DNA from: Balneolaceae bacterium
GTDB lineage: Bacteria > Bacteroidota > Rhodothermia > Balneolales > Balneolaceae
Assembly (NCBI GenBank): GCA_034521445.1
Contig: JAXHMM010000006.1
Span: 248,001 to 312,000, forward strand
Direction: 5' to 3'
Length of the DNA: 64,000 nt
The notes under the pieces: model-generated
The model's database searches: none
What the model saw: the letters and a program-made list of their open reading frames with translations, nothing else
What the model was told of the DNA's origin: nothing
Shown: positions 20,778 to 29,726 of the stretch, in pieces
Numbering within the stretch: the first letter of the stretch is position 1
Layout of the letters: each line of letters begins with the position of its first letter
Made by a program: the position numbers and the translations under genes

Positions 20778-22490
20778 ATGAAATATGCATCCAGATTTAT
20801 CCTTGTTGCCGGAATGGCCCTCGCGCTCGGCGCCTGCAGCACCGGCCGTGAAAGCCTTACCGAACCCCCCTCTACAGACGCCGGACCTACCGAACGGCTG
20901 CTCTCCTACCAGGAGCTGATTACCGAGGAATATCTGCGTCCCCGTCTCACCGCCTTTTCCCACGACTCCATGGAGGGGCGCGAGACCGGCACACGCGGGT
21001 TGCGCATGGCCGCTGACTACCTGGCGCGGGAATACCGCGAACTGGGACTCCAGCCGGTGGGAGATAACAACAGCTATTTCCAGCATTTCGAACTCAACGC
21101 CACCCGCACCGACAGTGCCGTTTATGTAGTTCGCGACACCACAGGGTCCCGCGTGCTGAGCCGCTCCGTGGCGGCACCGGGCTCACGTGCTCGTTTTGTA
21201 CCCGCATTCGGGGGAGGAACCGACGTCAGCGGCGAGGTGGTGTTTGCGGGCTTCGGTGTGAATGATCCCGAACGCGGCGTACAGCATCTGGAGGGGGCGA
21301 GCCTGCAGGATAAGTGGGTGATGGTGTACGAAGACATCCCCGGCGTGGTGGAGGGCGACACCCTCCTCAGCCCCGACATCGATTCGCGCTCCCGCTTCAG
21401 ATCGCTTCTGAACGAGGCCGGGGCCCGGGGCGTCCTGCTCATTCCAGGCATGAGCGCAGCTGAGTTTGAGGAGAGTGCCGCCGAAGAGGCGGTCGGCTAC
21501 GGCGAACCGCAGGGCATGCGCCTGGCCTACCGCGACCGGGGTTCGGAGAACGGCAGCATGGGACCTGCCCTGAATGTCGTCCATCCCGTGCTGGCTGCCG
21601 AGATGTTGGGACTGGAGGGCGAGGGCGCCCTCCGGAGCCATCATGACCGGCTCCTGGAGGAGATCGCCGGGTTCCGCGCCCGTCCGACGGGTTACTCCCT
21701 TGAGCAGAACTTCCATACCAGCACGGTCACCGTCCCTACAAAAAATGTGGCAGCTTTCCTGGAGGGCGGGGACCCTGAGCTGAAGGACGAGGTGGTGGTG
21801 CTCACCTCCCACTACGACCACGTGGGCATCGGGCAGCCGGACGAGAACGGCGACCGTATCTACAACGGGGCCGACGACGACGGCAGCGGTACCATCGGGC
21901 TGCTGAATGTGGCCCGGGCCCTGGCCGAGGCACGCGACGACGGACTGCGCCCGCAGCGAAGCATCCTCTTCCTGAATGTGGCGGGCGAAGAGAAAGGCCT
22001 GCTGGGCTCGCGTTACTACTCCGACCATCCCATCTTTCCCATCGAAAAAACCGTCACCAACCTGAATGTGGATATGATTGGCCGGGTTGACCGCCAGCAG
22101 GAAGAACAGGGCGTCTCCGACTACACCTACATAATTGGGGGACGTATCATCTCATCCGACCTTGCGCGTCTGCTGGAGGAGGCCAACGAGCGATCGGGCA
22201 AGCTGGTGCTCAGCGACCGATACAACGATCTGCGGGACCCCAACCAGTTCTACCGGCGCAGCGACCACTGGAATTTCGGCCGCCTGGGCGTGCCCTTCGT
22301 CTTCTTTTTCACGGGTGTTCATGAAGACTATCACCGGCCCTCCGACGAGGTGCACAAGATCCGCTTCGATATGCTTGTCCGGCGCACACAAACCATCTAT
22401 GCCTCGGCCGTGTTGGTGGCCAACAGCGAAGATCCACCGGTGGTGGACAACCAGGAGTTTATAGAGATTACCAGGACGGAGTCTCGCTAG
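20778..22490 (+). CDS. M28-family zinc aminopeptidase lipoprotein
   Basis: A 570-residue exported peptidase. The N-terminus has a lipobox (LALGACST, Cys near residue 20), so it is anchored to a membrane by lipid. A protease-associated insert of about 130 residues (around GEVVFAGFGVNDPERG) precedes the catalytic core. The zinc ligands are visible: LTSHYDHVG (His), NGADDDGSGTIGLLNVARAL (Asp), NVAGEEKGLLGSRYYSDHP (Glu-Glu), NLNVDMIGR (Asp) and HEDYHRPSDE (His). This set is complete for an active co-catalytic di-zinc aminopeptidase. It trims amino acids from peptides outside the cytoplasm. It follows scpA by 15 bases and may be co-transcribed although functionally unrelated. Confidence 0.9.
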   Translation: MKYASRFILVAGMALALGACSTGRESLTEPPSTDAGPTERLLSYQELITEEYLRPRLTAFSHDSMEGRETGTRGLRMAADYLAREYRELGLQPVGDNNSYFQHFELNATRTDSAVYVVRDTTGSRVLSRSVAAPGSRARFVPAFGGGTDVSGEVVFAGFGVNDPERGVQHLEGASLQDKWVMVYEDIPGVVEGDTLLSPDIDSRSRFRSLLNEAGARGVLLIPGMSAAEFEESAAEEAVGYGEPQGMRLAYRDRGSENGSMGPALNVVHPVLAAEMLGLEGEGALRSHHDRLLEEIAGFRARPTGYSLEQNFHTSTVTVPTKNVAAFLEGGDPELKDEVVVLTSHYDHVGIGQPDENGDRIYNGADDDGSGTIGLLNVARALAEARDDGLRPQRSILFLNVAGEEKGLLGSRYYSDHPIFPIEKTVTNLNVDMIGRVDRQQEEQGVSDYTYIIGGRIISSDLARLLEEANERSGKLVLSDRYNDLRDPNQFYRRSDHWNFGRLGVPFVFFFTGVHEDYHRPSDEVHKIRFDMLVRRTQTIYASAVLVANSEDPPVVDNQEFIEITRTESR

Positions 22491-22498
22491 GGTGGCTG

Positions 22499-25450
22499 CT
22501 ACCGCCCGACCGAGATGAATGGCGCCCAGTGTACGGGATGATTCAGCAGGGGGTGATCGATCATGGCCAGCTTGGTTTGCCGCATGGCCTCCGCAGTGGA
22601 TCCGTAGGGAATGGAACGCTCCCAGCCCGCCCAGCGGCCGAAGCGCATCCACAAGGAATGCTCTTCTTCATTCATCTCCGCCAGGTGGCGGTAAAACAGG
22701 GGCATCATGTATGAGGTGGACCGGTCGCCCACGTTCCAGAGGCTCACTACCACAGTGGGCGCCCCGGCGTAGAAAAAAGAGCGCTGCATGCCCAGGATAC
22801 CCTCGCCGCTGACCAGGGGACCCATGCCCGTGTTGCAGGCACTCAGTACCACCATGCGTGTATTCAGCTGCAGCCGGTAGATTTCCGAGCTGCGCAGCAT
22901 GCCGTCGTTGAGGTCGGCCACCTCAAGATCGCCGGCCGTACCCAGGGCCAGTCCGCTCATGGCCGGCTGCTCTTCGTCGATGCGTCCGTGAGTGGCCAGG
23001 TGGATGTAACGGTAGGAGCTGCCCTCCAGACTGTTTTTAACCGCCTCTTCGTTCACCTCGGAGTTTTTAAGGACGGTACTCCTTGGGAAGCGGCTGGCGA
23101 TGGAATCCACCTCTACCAGTGTGGAGGGAAGGGTGCGGAAGACGCTGCTGTTGGCGATGATATCCTGTCCATTTCCCATGCGGCTGAAGTCGGAACCGGC
23201 CACGGCCAGCAGCTGCATCTCGTTCTCTTCGGGTGGGCTTTCCATCAGCTGCAGGCTGGTGACCGAGGGAATGTACTTGAGGGTGTAATCCTGTATCAGG
23301 TATCGTCCGTTGCGGCGCAGCGCCTCGAAGGGCAGGTAGGCAAGGGCTCCGTCGGGAGCCACCATAAGGTGCTCGTAGGTACCCAGAGTCCGGGCGATGG
23401 GATCGACCAGCAACTCAAGCAGCGGCGATGAGAGGCGCTCCAGTTCTTCGGGCGAGGATTCTGCCAGGATGGCATCCCGGAAGCGCTGCACCAGGCCGGT
23501 AAGCAGCCGGCCGGCCCCCTCCTCCCCGCGGCCCAGGGATACCGTGCGAGCAACGGTTTCGTTCCGGCTGACCAAAAAAACGATCAGCCGGTCATCGGCT
23601 ACGGCGTACTCCAGGATGGCGGTGTTGGGGGGGCACAACGCACGGGCCTCGGCCAGGGTGACCGGTTCGGGCGCGTCAAGCCGGCGGTACTGGGTATAGG
23701 TCTGGGCCAGCTCGTTCTGGTAGGCGGACCAGGCGAACTCCGCCTCGCGGACCAGCCCGCTCAGGGAGTCTGTGGCCGCCTCGCCGGAGGCCGTCTCCCG
23801 CTGCAGGTAGAGCTCTTGCAGCCGATCGAGGTGACGGCTGCGTTCCAGGCGCTCCTCTTCTGGAAGCTGCTCGTCGATGCGCAGGGAGGCCTCACGCAGT
23901 TCGTCCGACAGGGTGCGGGCCTTGGAGGCCTCGACCATGCGGTAGGCTTCGGCTGTTGATCCGCCGTGGTCCAGGCTACGTGCGGCCAGGGTCAGGTAAA
24001 AACCCGTATGCTGCCGGAAATAGTCCTGCCGCATCCGGCTGGCCTGGCCCACCTGCTGCCGGGTACGCTCGATAAGCTCCACCGCCATGCGCCCATAATG
24101 AAGCGTGCTGTCGGAGTTCAGCCGGTCGAAGGCATGGGAAAGCCAGCTGAGGGGATGGATGCTCTCGACGATGGGCAGCTCGCGGCTGATCTGCCAGGCG
24201 TTCCGGAACTGCGTACGGGCCTGCCCGAACTCCTCCCGCTCGAAATGCAGGCGCCCGCGCCAGTAGGCTGCCTCGGACCGAAGCCGGGCGAGTCCTGTAG
24301 TGTCCGCCAGGTAGGCCCCCTCCTCGATGTAGATGGCGGCTGGCTGCAGGTTGCCCTGCTGAATGTTTACCTTGGCGAGGTCCCAGTAGGAACTGGCTAC
24401 CAGGTGCGGGTTTCGGGTCTGCCTCCGAAGCTCAAGGGCCTGCTCATAAAGGGAGGTGGCCTCCTCTCTGCGGTCGGTTTTCCACAGCTCATGGGCCATA
24501 TTCTGGTAGGTTTGCGCGGTGCTGCCCGGGGTGGCCCTGTTATCCACCATTTCCAAGCTCTGCCGGTAGTAATCCAGCGCCCGCTGCGGATTGCCCATGC
24601 GCGAATAGAGCACGCCTATATTGCTGAGCGTGGCGCCGGCGCTGAGGGGCTGGCTACCCCGCCGGTGATAGTCCAGCGCCTTCCGGAAGGCAACCAGCGC
24701 CTGGTCGTAGTTGCCCAGCGTCTGCTGAAGGCTGCCCAGGTTGTTGTAGATAGTGCCCAGCTCGTCTTCATCGGCCCCGTAGGCAAGGCGCAGCTGCAGG
24801 CTGCGGTACAGGTGCTCGGCGGCCCGGTCGTAGAGTCCAAGCTGCCTGTAGGCCATGCCCATGTTGTTGAGCGTGTGGGCTACAAAGGAGGAGTCGTCCC
24901 GCTGTGCGTAGAAAACCAGGGCACGGTTGCCGTATTCGATCGCCTTCCGGTACCTGCCGGTGGTCCGGGATGTGGTGCCGAGGGTATTAAAGACCGAACC
25001 CATCATGGTGCTGTCTCCCGAAGCGACGGCCCTTGACAAGGCATTTTCCAGGTGCTGGAAGGCGGAGTCTGGCTGGTTTGTATTCTTGAAAATCTGCGCC
25101 ATGTTCAGGTGAATGGAAGCCCGGCTGTAGTCGGTATGCAGCCATGCCTCCCGCTCCATCAGGGAGCGGAAATGACGCAGGGCCTGCTCGTATTCGTCTC
25201 TCATGGAGAGCACCTGTCCCAGGTAGATACCCGCCTCGAGCCAGAGAGAGCTGTCCTGACGAGGTTGGTACAGCGCAAAGGCGCGTTCGAGGAGGGGCCG
25301 CGCCATTTCAAGATTTCCCTTTCCGTAATACGTCACCCCGCGTTTGTAGAGGCTGTCGGCGGAGAGTCCCTGCTGGGCCTGAAGGCCGGCCGGGAGCATC
25401 AGAAAGGCAAGCAGAACCAGCGTATGTCTGGTGGAGGATCCCGGTTTCAC
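22499..25450 (-). CDS. Exported TPR-CHAT protein (caspase-like protease)
   Basis: A 983-residue protein starting at a GTG with a signal peptide (LMLPAGLQAQ, cut near 26). Residues about 30-450 are tandem TPR repeats (for example AIYNNLGSLQQTLGNYDQALVAF, TLSNIGVLYSRMGNPQRALDYY). A helical linker follows. The CHAT domain occupies about 620-983: YIHLATHG gives the probable catalytic His821, and VVLSACNTG gives Cys872, followed by GEGILGMQRSFFYAGAPTVVVSLWNV. Both catalytic residues are intact, so an active cysteine protease is expected. Export makes the periplasm its likely place. A 37-residue Pro/Asp-rich peptide gene starts divergently 158 bases away. Substrate unknown. Confidence 0.88.
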   Translation of the reverse strand: MKPGSSTRHTLVLLAFLMLPAGLQAQQGLSADSLYKRGVTYYGKGNLEMARPLLERAFALYQPRQDSSLWLEAGIYLGQVLSMRDEYEQALRHFRSLMEREAWLHTDYSRASIHLNMAQIFKNTNQPDSAFQHLENALSRAVASGDSTMMGSVFNTLGTTSRTTGRYRKAIEYGNRALVFYAQRDDSSFVAHTLNNMGMAYRQLGLYDRAAEHLYRSLQLRLAYGADEDELGTIYNNLGSLQQTLGNYDQALVAFRKALDYHRRGSQPLSAGATLSNIGVLYSRMGNPQRALDYYRQSLEMVDNRATPGSTAQTYQNMAHELWKTDRREEATSLYEQALELRRQTRNPHLVASSYWDLAKVNIQQGNLQPAAIYIEEGAYLADTTGLARLRSEAAYWRGRLHFEREEFGQARTQFRNAWQISRELPIVESIHPLSWLSHAFDRLNSDSTLHYGRMAVELIERTRQQVGQASRMRQDYFRQHTGFYLTLAARSLDHGGSTAEAYRMVEASKARTLSDELREASLRIDEQLPEEERLERSRHLDRLQELYLQRETASGEAATDSLSGLVREAEFAWSAYQNELAQTYTQYRRLDAPEPVTLAEARALCPPNTAILEYAVADDRLIVFLVSRNETVARTVSLGRGEEGAGRLLTGLVQRFRDAILAESSPEELERLSSPLLELLVDPIARTLGTYEHLMVAPDGALAYLPFEALRRNGRYLIQDYTLKYIPSVTSLQLMESPPEENEMQLLAVAGSDFSRMGNGQDIIANSSVFRTLPSTLVEVDSIASRFPRSTVLKNSEVNEEAVKNSLEGSSYRYIHLATHGRIDEEQPAMSGLALGTAGDLEVADLNDGMLRSSEIYRLQLNTRMVVLSACNTGMGPLVSGEGILGMQRSFFYAGAPTVVVSLWNVGDRSTSYMMPLFYRHLAEMNEEEHSLWMRFGRWAGWERSIPYGSTAEAMRQTKLAMIDHPLLNHPVHWAPFISVGR

Positions 25451-25607
25451 GTTATATAATGTCCTTTATACTTTGTAAAGAAGATGCAAAAATTTTTGGC
25501 GGCGCGCATATTCTTCTATAATAATGGTCCTACATGCCACGGCTTGCCTTGGCGAAATCGCAAACCAATCCGTTGATATGCTTTCAGAAATGACAGGAGA
25601 ACAGAAA

Positions 25608-25721
25608 ATGCCCGGAATTCGCCTCATGGACAACGGCGACGATCCGCCGCCTCCGCCCCCGCCGCCCGATGATGACGATGATGAAACGGGTTCTGGAGAT
25701 GGCAGCAGCACCGGTGGCTGA
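25608..25721 (+). CDS. Small Pro/Asp/Gly-rich peptide, unknown
   Basis: A 37-codon reading frame with an AGGAGA 7 bases before its ATG, one of the better ribosome sites in this window. The peptide starts MPGIRLMDNGDD, then has eight consecutive prolines, five aspartates and a Gly/Ser-rich tail ending STGG. An upstream in-frame ATG (25524) would make 65 residues but lacks the ribosome site. No signal peptide or membrane helix is apparent, and I recognise no family. The gene is divergent from the CHAT protease and convergent with ftsY. It might be a substrate or signal peptide for that protease, but that is only a guess from position. It could also be a chance frame. Confidence 0.5.
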   Translation: MPGIRLMDNGDDPPPPPPPPDDDDDETGSGDGSSTGG

Positions 25722-25736
25722 GACGGTTCGGCTGCA

Positions 25737-26702
25737 CTAGCCGGGCTCATGCTCTCCGAAGAGGGAGTTAACGAAGAGCTCACGGTCGAAGATCTGCAGA
25801 TCTTCGAGCTGCTCGCCCACCCCAATGTACTTTACGGGCACCTCCAATTCGTTGGAGACACCGATCACGATACCGCCCTTGGCTGTGCCGTCCAGCTTGG
25901 TGAGCACCAGTCCGGTGATATCCACAAAATCGGTGAAGGCCCGGGCTTGCTGCATGGCGTTCTGCCCGGTGGAGGCGTCCAGCACCAGCAGCACTTCGTG
26001 GGGTGCGCCTTCCACCACCTTGCCCATCACCCGCTTGATCTTGGCCAGCTCGTCCATGAGTGACTTCTTGTTGTGCAGGCGTCCGGCGGTATCCACAATG
26101 GCCACGTCGGCCTCGCGCGACCGGGCGGCGGCTACCGAGTCGTAGGCGACGGCGGCGGGGTCGGCGTTCTGTCCCTGCTCGATGAGAGGCACGCCTGCGC
26201 GCTCGCTCCAGATACGCAGCTGGTCCACCGCTGCGGCGCGAAAGGTATCGGCGGCACCCAGCATCACCTTCTTGCCGGCTGCACTGTAGAGGTGGGCGAG
26301 CTTGCCGATGGTAGTGGTCTTGCCCACCCCGTTTACGCCCACCACCATAATCACGTGAGGCGTGGAAGGGAAATCGGCGTCGAAGGCCGCAGGCATATCG
26401 GTGGACTGCTCCCTGAGCAGGGCAATGATCTCCTCACGCAGGATGCGCTGGAGCTCCCCGCTGCCGGTGTATTTGTCGCGTGCCACACGCGCCTCTATGC
26501 GGTCGATGATCTGCACCGTGGTGTTCACGCCCACATCGGAGGTGATCAGCACCTCCTCGAGCTCGTCCAGTACAGCCGCGTCGACGGTGTCCTTGCCGGC
26601 GATGGCGCGTCCCAGCTTCTCCAGCAGGCCGGTACGGCTTTTTTCGGTGCCCTTATCCACTTTTTCCTTTTTGCGAAGGCCTATTTTCTCAAGCAGTCCC
26701 AT
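25737..26702 (-). CDS. ftsY: Signal recognition particle receptor FtsY
   Basis: A 321-residue SRP-type GTPase that docks ribosome-SRP complexes at the inner membrane. The N domain (residues 1-100) contains [19 protein letters not shown]. The G domain has [15 protein letters not shown] (P-loop), [40 protein letters not shown] and [14 protein letters not shown] near the C-terminus. The acidic A domain seen in enterobacterial FtsY is missing, as in many bacteria. The gene upstream on the same strand is a CDP-alcohol phosphatidyltransferase, 14 bases away. Confidence 0.96.
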   Translation of the reverse strand: MGLLEKIGLRKKEKVDKGTEKSRTGLLEKLGRAIAGKDTVDAAVLDELEEVLITSDVGVNTTVQIIDRIEARVARDKYTGSGELQRILREEIIALLREQSTDMPAAFDADFPSTPHVIMVVGVNGVGKTTTIGKLAHLYSAAGKKVMLGAADTFRAAAVDQLRIWSERAGVPLIEQGQNADPAAVAYDSVAAARSREADVAIVDTAGRLHNKKSLMDELAKIKRVMGKVVEGAPHEVLLVLDASTGQNAMQQARAFTDFVDITGLVLTKLDGTAKGGIVIGVSNELEVPVKYIGVGEQLEDLQIFDRELFVNSLFGEHEPG

Positions 26703-26716
26703 ACGGTGCGGTTCGG

Positions 26717-27325
26717 TTAATTGAAAGAGGCGCCCTCCATGAGCTCTCGGAATCGGTGAAAATAATCAATGAAGGAGAAAATCATAAGTGCGACGGCCGA
26801 TCCCATGAAGAAAAGCTGCACGGTGGTTATCTCTGGCAGGAAGACGGCGCTCAGCCAGTAGGCGGCCAGGGCGTTGACGCTTACCTTGCCCGAAATGACT
26901 GCCATGGGCAGCTTGTTGCGATGCCTGCGAATCCACAGTGAGCCCGTCATAATGAGGGCGTCACGGACCACTACCGCCCCGAAAAACCACGCGGGGATGA
27001 TGCCTGCCCATGTCGTATAGGCGAAAAGTACGAAGGCGCAGGTCTTGTCGGCTATGGGGTCCAGGGCCTTGCCCAGTTCGGAGACGGTGCCGGTACGGCG
27101 GGCCAGCCACCCGTCCAGGTAGTCCGAGAGTATGCCGTAGATCACCAGTGCAACCAACAGGGTATCGACCTCCCCGCCCGAGCTGTGATAGAGCCAGAGG
27201 ATGGGGAAGGAGATCAGGAAGCGGGAGAAGGAGACCAGGTTGGACCAGGTGAAGATCCGATGGCTTACAGGCACCCCGTCAGCCGCCGAACCGCCGTATT
27301 CGGGTCCCGGCGCGGCGCCTATCAT
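26717..27325 (-). CDS. CDP-alcohol phosphatidyltransferase (PgsA-like)
   Basis: A 202-residue inner-membrane enzyme with about six helices. It carries the family motif D-G-x2-A-R-x8-G-x3-D-x3-D in full: YLDGWLARRTGTVSELGKALDPIAD at about residues 73-96. It transfers a phosphatidyl group from CDP-diacylglycerol to an alcohol; the closest role would be phosphatidylglycerophosphate synthesis, though other alcohols are possible. The start at 27325 shares four bases (ATGA) with the stop of the small gene upstream, showing translational coupling. ftsY follows after 14 bases. The open frame also runs far upstream of this start, but there it is a shadow of the preceding genes. Confidence 0.86.
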   Translation of the reverse strand: MIGAAPGPEYGGSAADGVPVSHRIFTWSNLVSFSRFLISFPILWLYHSSGGEVDTLLVALVIYGILSDYLDGWLARRTGTVSELGKALDPIADKTCAFVLFAYTTWAGIIPAWFFGAVVVRDALIMTGSLWIRRHRNKLPMAVISGKVSVNALAAYWLSAVFLPEITTVQLFFMGSAVALMIFSFIDYFHRFRELMEGASFN

Positions 27326-27609
27326 GTGATGATCCCCTCTTCCACCGCCAGCTCGTACAGCGAACGGTGCAGGTCGGCGTCGGCAATGTCGCCGCGGTGG
27401 ATAAGTTCCTCCACCTCGTCTCCGCGCAACAGCAGGATGCAGCCCTCGGCGTCGAGAACCTCGTCGAACTTGCGGGGATCGGCATTGGAGAGCCGCTCCA
27501 GGTCGATGCCTTCGGGGCTTTTTTTCAGGTTGACCAGGCAGTAGAAGTTGTCGCTTTCCTCTTCTCCGAATCCGAAGATTTCCAGTTTGGTGTCGTCTTT
27601 GTCGAGCAT
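27322..27609 (-). CDS. Small acidic protein, unknown
   Basis: A 95-residue soluble protein that I do not recognise. It starts MLDKDDTKLEIFGFGEEESD and has a predicted alpha/beta character with many acidic residues (EVLDAEGCILLLRGDEVEELIHRGD). No signal peptide or membrane helix. Its stop overlaps the start of the CDP-alcohol phosphatidyltransferase by four bases, and it begins 23 bases after the HTH protein gene. It therefore looks like the middle gene of an operon HTH protein - this gene - phosphatidyltransferase - ftsY. One cysteine only; no metal or catalytic motif seen. Confidence 0.7.
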   Translation of the reverse strand: MLDKDDTKLEIFGFGEEESDNFYCLVNLKKSPEGIDLERLSNADPRKFDEVLDAEGCILLLRGDEVEELIHRGDIADADLHRSLYELAVEEGIIT

Positions 27610-27632
27610 CGGTTGTTATGCCTTGATGGGTG

Positions 27633-28043
27633 CTATGCCTTGTGCCGCTCCAGGAAGTCACGCGCCTTCACCAGCTCCACCACCTCGTCGCTTTCACGGT
27701 CGATGACGGCTACCTGGAAGAGGCTGATGATGGCCTGCTCCTCGATGCATGAAAGCGCTTCCTCCACGCTGCCGCATGCCATCTGCTCGCTGACCAGGTC
27801 GTTCACGCCTTTGACCACGTAGCGGAAAGATCGTCGGCCCGGCGGTGAGGAGTGTCCCCTGGAAGCGGGCCCGTCGAAGTAGTCGCGTAGGGCCTCTTCG
27901 GTGACGTACCACTGTACGCCCAGCTTGCGTCCCCGGATGCGTCCCTCGCGCAGATAGGCGCGGATGGTCATCTTGCTGAGATCCAGCCGCTCGTGGAGGT
28001 CATCCACCGAATACAAGGTCAGATTTCCGACCTGTTTGGGCAT
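27633..28043 (-). CDS. Helix-turn-helix (MerR/excisionase-type) protein
   Basis: A 136-residue protein from the ATG at 28043; a start 11 codons earlier is possible. Residues about 8-60 form a HTH_17-type winged helix: LTLYSVDDLHERLDLSKMTIRAYLREGRIRGRKLGVQWYVTEEALRDYF. The C-terminal half (VVKGVNDLVSEQMACGSVEEALSCIEEQ, then LFQVAVIDRESDEVVELVKARDFLE) is unrecognised and may be a dimer or ligand domain. The first gene of the likely operon ending in ftsY. TTACTT repeats spaced 10 and 11 bases apart lie upstream (28132-28158) and could be its operator. Confidence 0.75.
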   Translation of the reverse strand: MPKQVGNLTLYSVDDLHERLDLSKMTIRAYLREGRIRGRKLGVQWYVTEEALRDYFDGPASRGHSSPPGRRSFRYVVKGVNDLVSEQMACGSVEEALSCIEEQAIISLFQVAVIDRESDEVVELVKARDFLERHKA

Positions 28044-28131
28044 ATCGTGCACAGGCTCTGGATTAACGGGCCGCATCCGACCCTGTTTCCGGGAAACACA
28101 AAGTTAACAATAAGTACCTATTGAATGCAAT

Positions 28132-28158
28132 TTACTTGTTGTTACTTATACATTACTT
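28132..28158. promoter_or_regulatory. TTACTT direct repeats at helical spacing
   Basis: TTACTT occurs at 28132-28137, 28142-28147 and 28153-28158, with starts 10 and 11 bases apart. That places the three copies on the same face of DNA. They lie in the AT-rich part of the gap before the HTH gene, about 90 bases from its start. Regulatory use is inferred. Confidence 0.4.
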
Positions 28159-28232
28159 GGGTATTGACTGCCCATTGCCGGTTTTTCTTGTTTCGTATGG
28201 GCTGCGCGCCGTATATTGTAAACAGTTGATTG

Positions 28233-28261
28233 AAAAAGGGCTCCGTGAAGACGGGGCCTTT
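28233..28261. other. Strong hairpin with flanking A- and T-runs
   Basis: GGCTCCGT pairs with ACGGGGCC around a GAAG loop, extended by AAA/TTT with one bulged G (11 pairs including one T-G wobble). Read leftward it is followed by five T residues like a rho-independent terminator; read rightward the T-run is only three. No leftward gene ends here. The gap between the HTH and histidine kinase genes (28077-28385) holds otherwise only the TTACTT repeats. A small RNA end or an attenuator for the kinase gene are possible. Confidence 0.4.
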
Positions 28262-28385
28262 GCTGTTTCAGGCCCCTCTTTCGGTATCCCTTCATCCTCC
28301 CCCCCGAATTGCCTACCTTCACTTGCTGAAGCCGTCTCCGAACAACGGAGGCGGAATGTGATACCGGAAGTAGTTCGCCACGGCC

Positions 28386-29726
28386 ATGTTCAAGGAGATA
28401 TACCGTTTTCTGCGTCACGTACGCATGGGCTATCTGCTTTTCACCTCCCTGCTGGTGCTGGGCGTGGTATTCGGCGGTTCGGAAATCGTCTATCAGGTCT
28501 TCCTGGACGACACCTCCCCGGATACGTTGCGCTGGCTTTATTTCAGCCGCGGCGTGGTGGCCTCCCTCACCCTGATGGTGTGGGCGGCGTGGACCGTATA
28601 CAGTTACCGGGAGCTCTACGAGGAGGAGCTGGCCTCCACCGAGAGCCGCTACCGGGACATTATCGAGCATTCGGCCGACGCTATTCTCTCCCTGGACGAC
28701 GACGGGCGCATCAACAGCTGGAACCAGGGGGCCAGGGAGATCTTCGGATGGACTCGGGAGGAGATGATCGGACGGCCCGTTACCACCATGGTACCGGAGG
28801 ATCTGATCGAGAAGCGCGAGATGGAGTGCATCGCATTCGGCATGCGCTACCGCGGCTACGTACGCAACTACGAGACTGAGCGTCTGAACAGGGAGGGTAA
28901 ACGCGTGCTGGTAAACCTCACCGAATCCTTTATACGCGACCGTAAGGGGGAGATCGTCGGACGTTCGCAGATATTGCGCGACCTGACCGAGCTCAAGATC
29001 AAAGAGCAGCAGATCCAGCATTCCGAGCGGCTGGCTACGGTGGGACACATGGCCGCGGGAGTGGCCCACGAAGTGGGCAACCCGCTGACCGCCATCTCCT
29101 CGCTGGTGCAGCTCTGCCAGCGGAAAACCCAGGAGCCCTTCGTGCAGGAACAGCTGGCCAAGGTGCGTTCGCATATCCAGCGCATCACCAAGATCGTGCG
29201 CGACCTGGTTGACTTTTCGCGCCCCTCCTCCCTGGAAGCCCGAAGGGTTCAGGTGAACACCCTCATCGAGTCGTCAGTGGGACTGATGCGGCACGATGCC
29301 CGGTGCCGAGATGTGGATTTTGAACTGGATCTCTCCCCGGAACTCCCTCCTATCATCTGCGTGCCGGACCAGCTCCAACAGGTCTTCGTCAATCTGCTGC
29401 TGAACGCCGTTGACGCCATGGAGGGGAGAGAGGAACCGCGCGTGGAAATCGCCACCCGTGTCACCGAAGACCATATCGAGCTTTCCGTTCGCGACAATGG
29501 GAAGGGCATCCCGGAAGAGCAGCAGCCGCGTATTTTTGAACCCTTTTTCACCACCAAGGAGGTGGGACGCGGCACGGGCTTGGGTTTATCGGTGAGCCAT
29601 GGTATCATCACCAGGATGGACGGAGCCATTGTGGTGGACTCCACGCCGGGGGAGGGCGCCCTTTTCACCATCAGACTGCCAATCAACGACACGCAGCATG
29701 AACCGACGGATACTCATAGCGGATGA
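28386..29726 (+). CDS. NtrB-like PAS sensor histidine kinase
   Basis: A 446-residue membrane kinase. Two helices at about 17-38 and 56-73 bracket a very short external loop. A PAS domain covers about 85-205 (YRDIIEHSADAILSLDDDGRINSWNQGAREIFGW). The HisKA segment has VAHEVGNPLTAISS with His228, and the ATPase domain has LLLNAVDAMEG (N box), VRDNGKGIPEE and GRGTGLGLSVSHGI (G boxes). The C-terminus overlaps the downstream response regulator by 29 bases, so the two are translationally coupled. Kinases of this build partner NtrC-type activators. Stimulus unknown; the short periplasmic loop argues for membrane or cytoplasmic sensing. Confidence 0.92.
   Translation: MFKEIYRFLRHVRMGYLLFTSLLVLGVVFGGSEIVYQVFLDDTSPDTLRWLYFSRGVVASLTLMVWAAWTVYSYRELYEEELASTESRYRDIIEHSADAILSLDDDGRINSWNQGAREIFGWTREEMIGRPVTTMVPEDLIEKREMECIAFGMRYRGYVRNYETERLNREGKRVLVNLTESFIRDRKGEIVGRSQILRDLTELKIKEQQIQHSERLATVGHMAAGVAHEVGNPLTAISSLVQLCQRKTQEPFVQEQLAKVRSHIQRITKIVRDLVDFSRPSSLEARRVQVNTLIESSVGLMRHDARCRDVDFELDLSPELPPIICVPDQLQQVFVNLLLNAVDAMEGREEPRVEIATRVTEDHIELSVRDNGKGIPEEQQPRIFEPFFTTKEVGRGTGLGLSVSHGIITRMDGAIVVDSTPGEGALFTIRLPINDTQHEPTDTHSG

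Noticed and set aside
28121-28879. A 252-codon frame before and over the start of the histidine kinase
   Set aside because: Most of it overlaps the kinase in another phase and its peptide becomes Arg/Gly-rich there; the kinase frame is secure.
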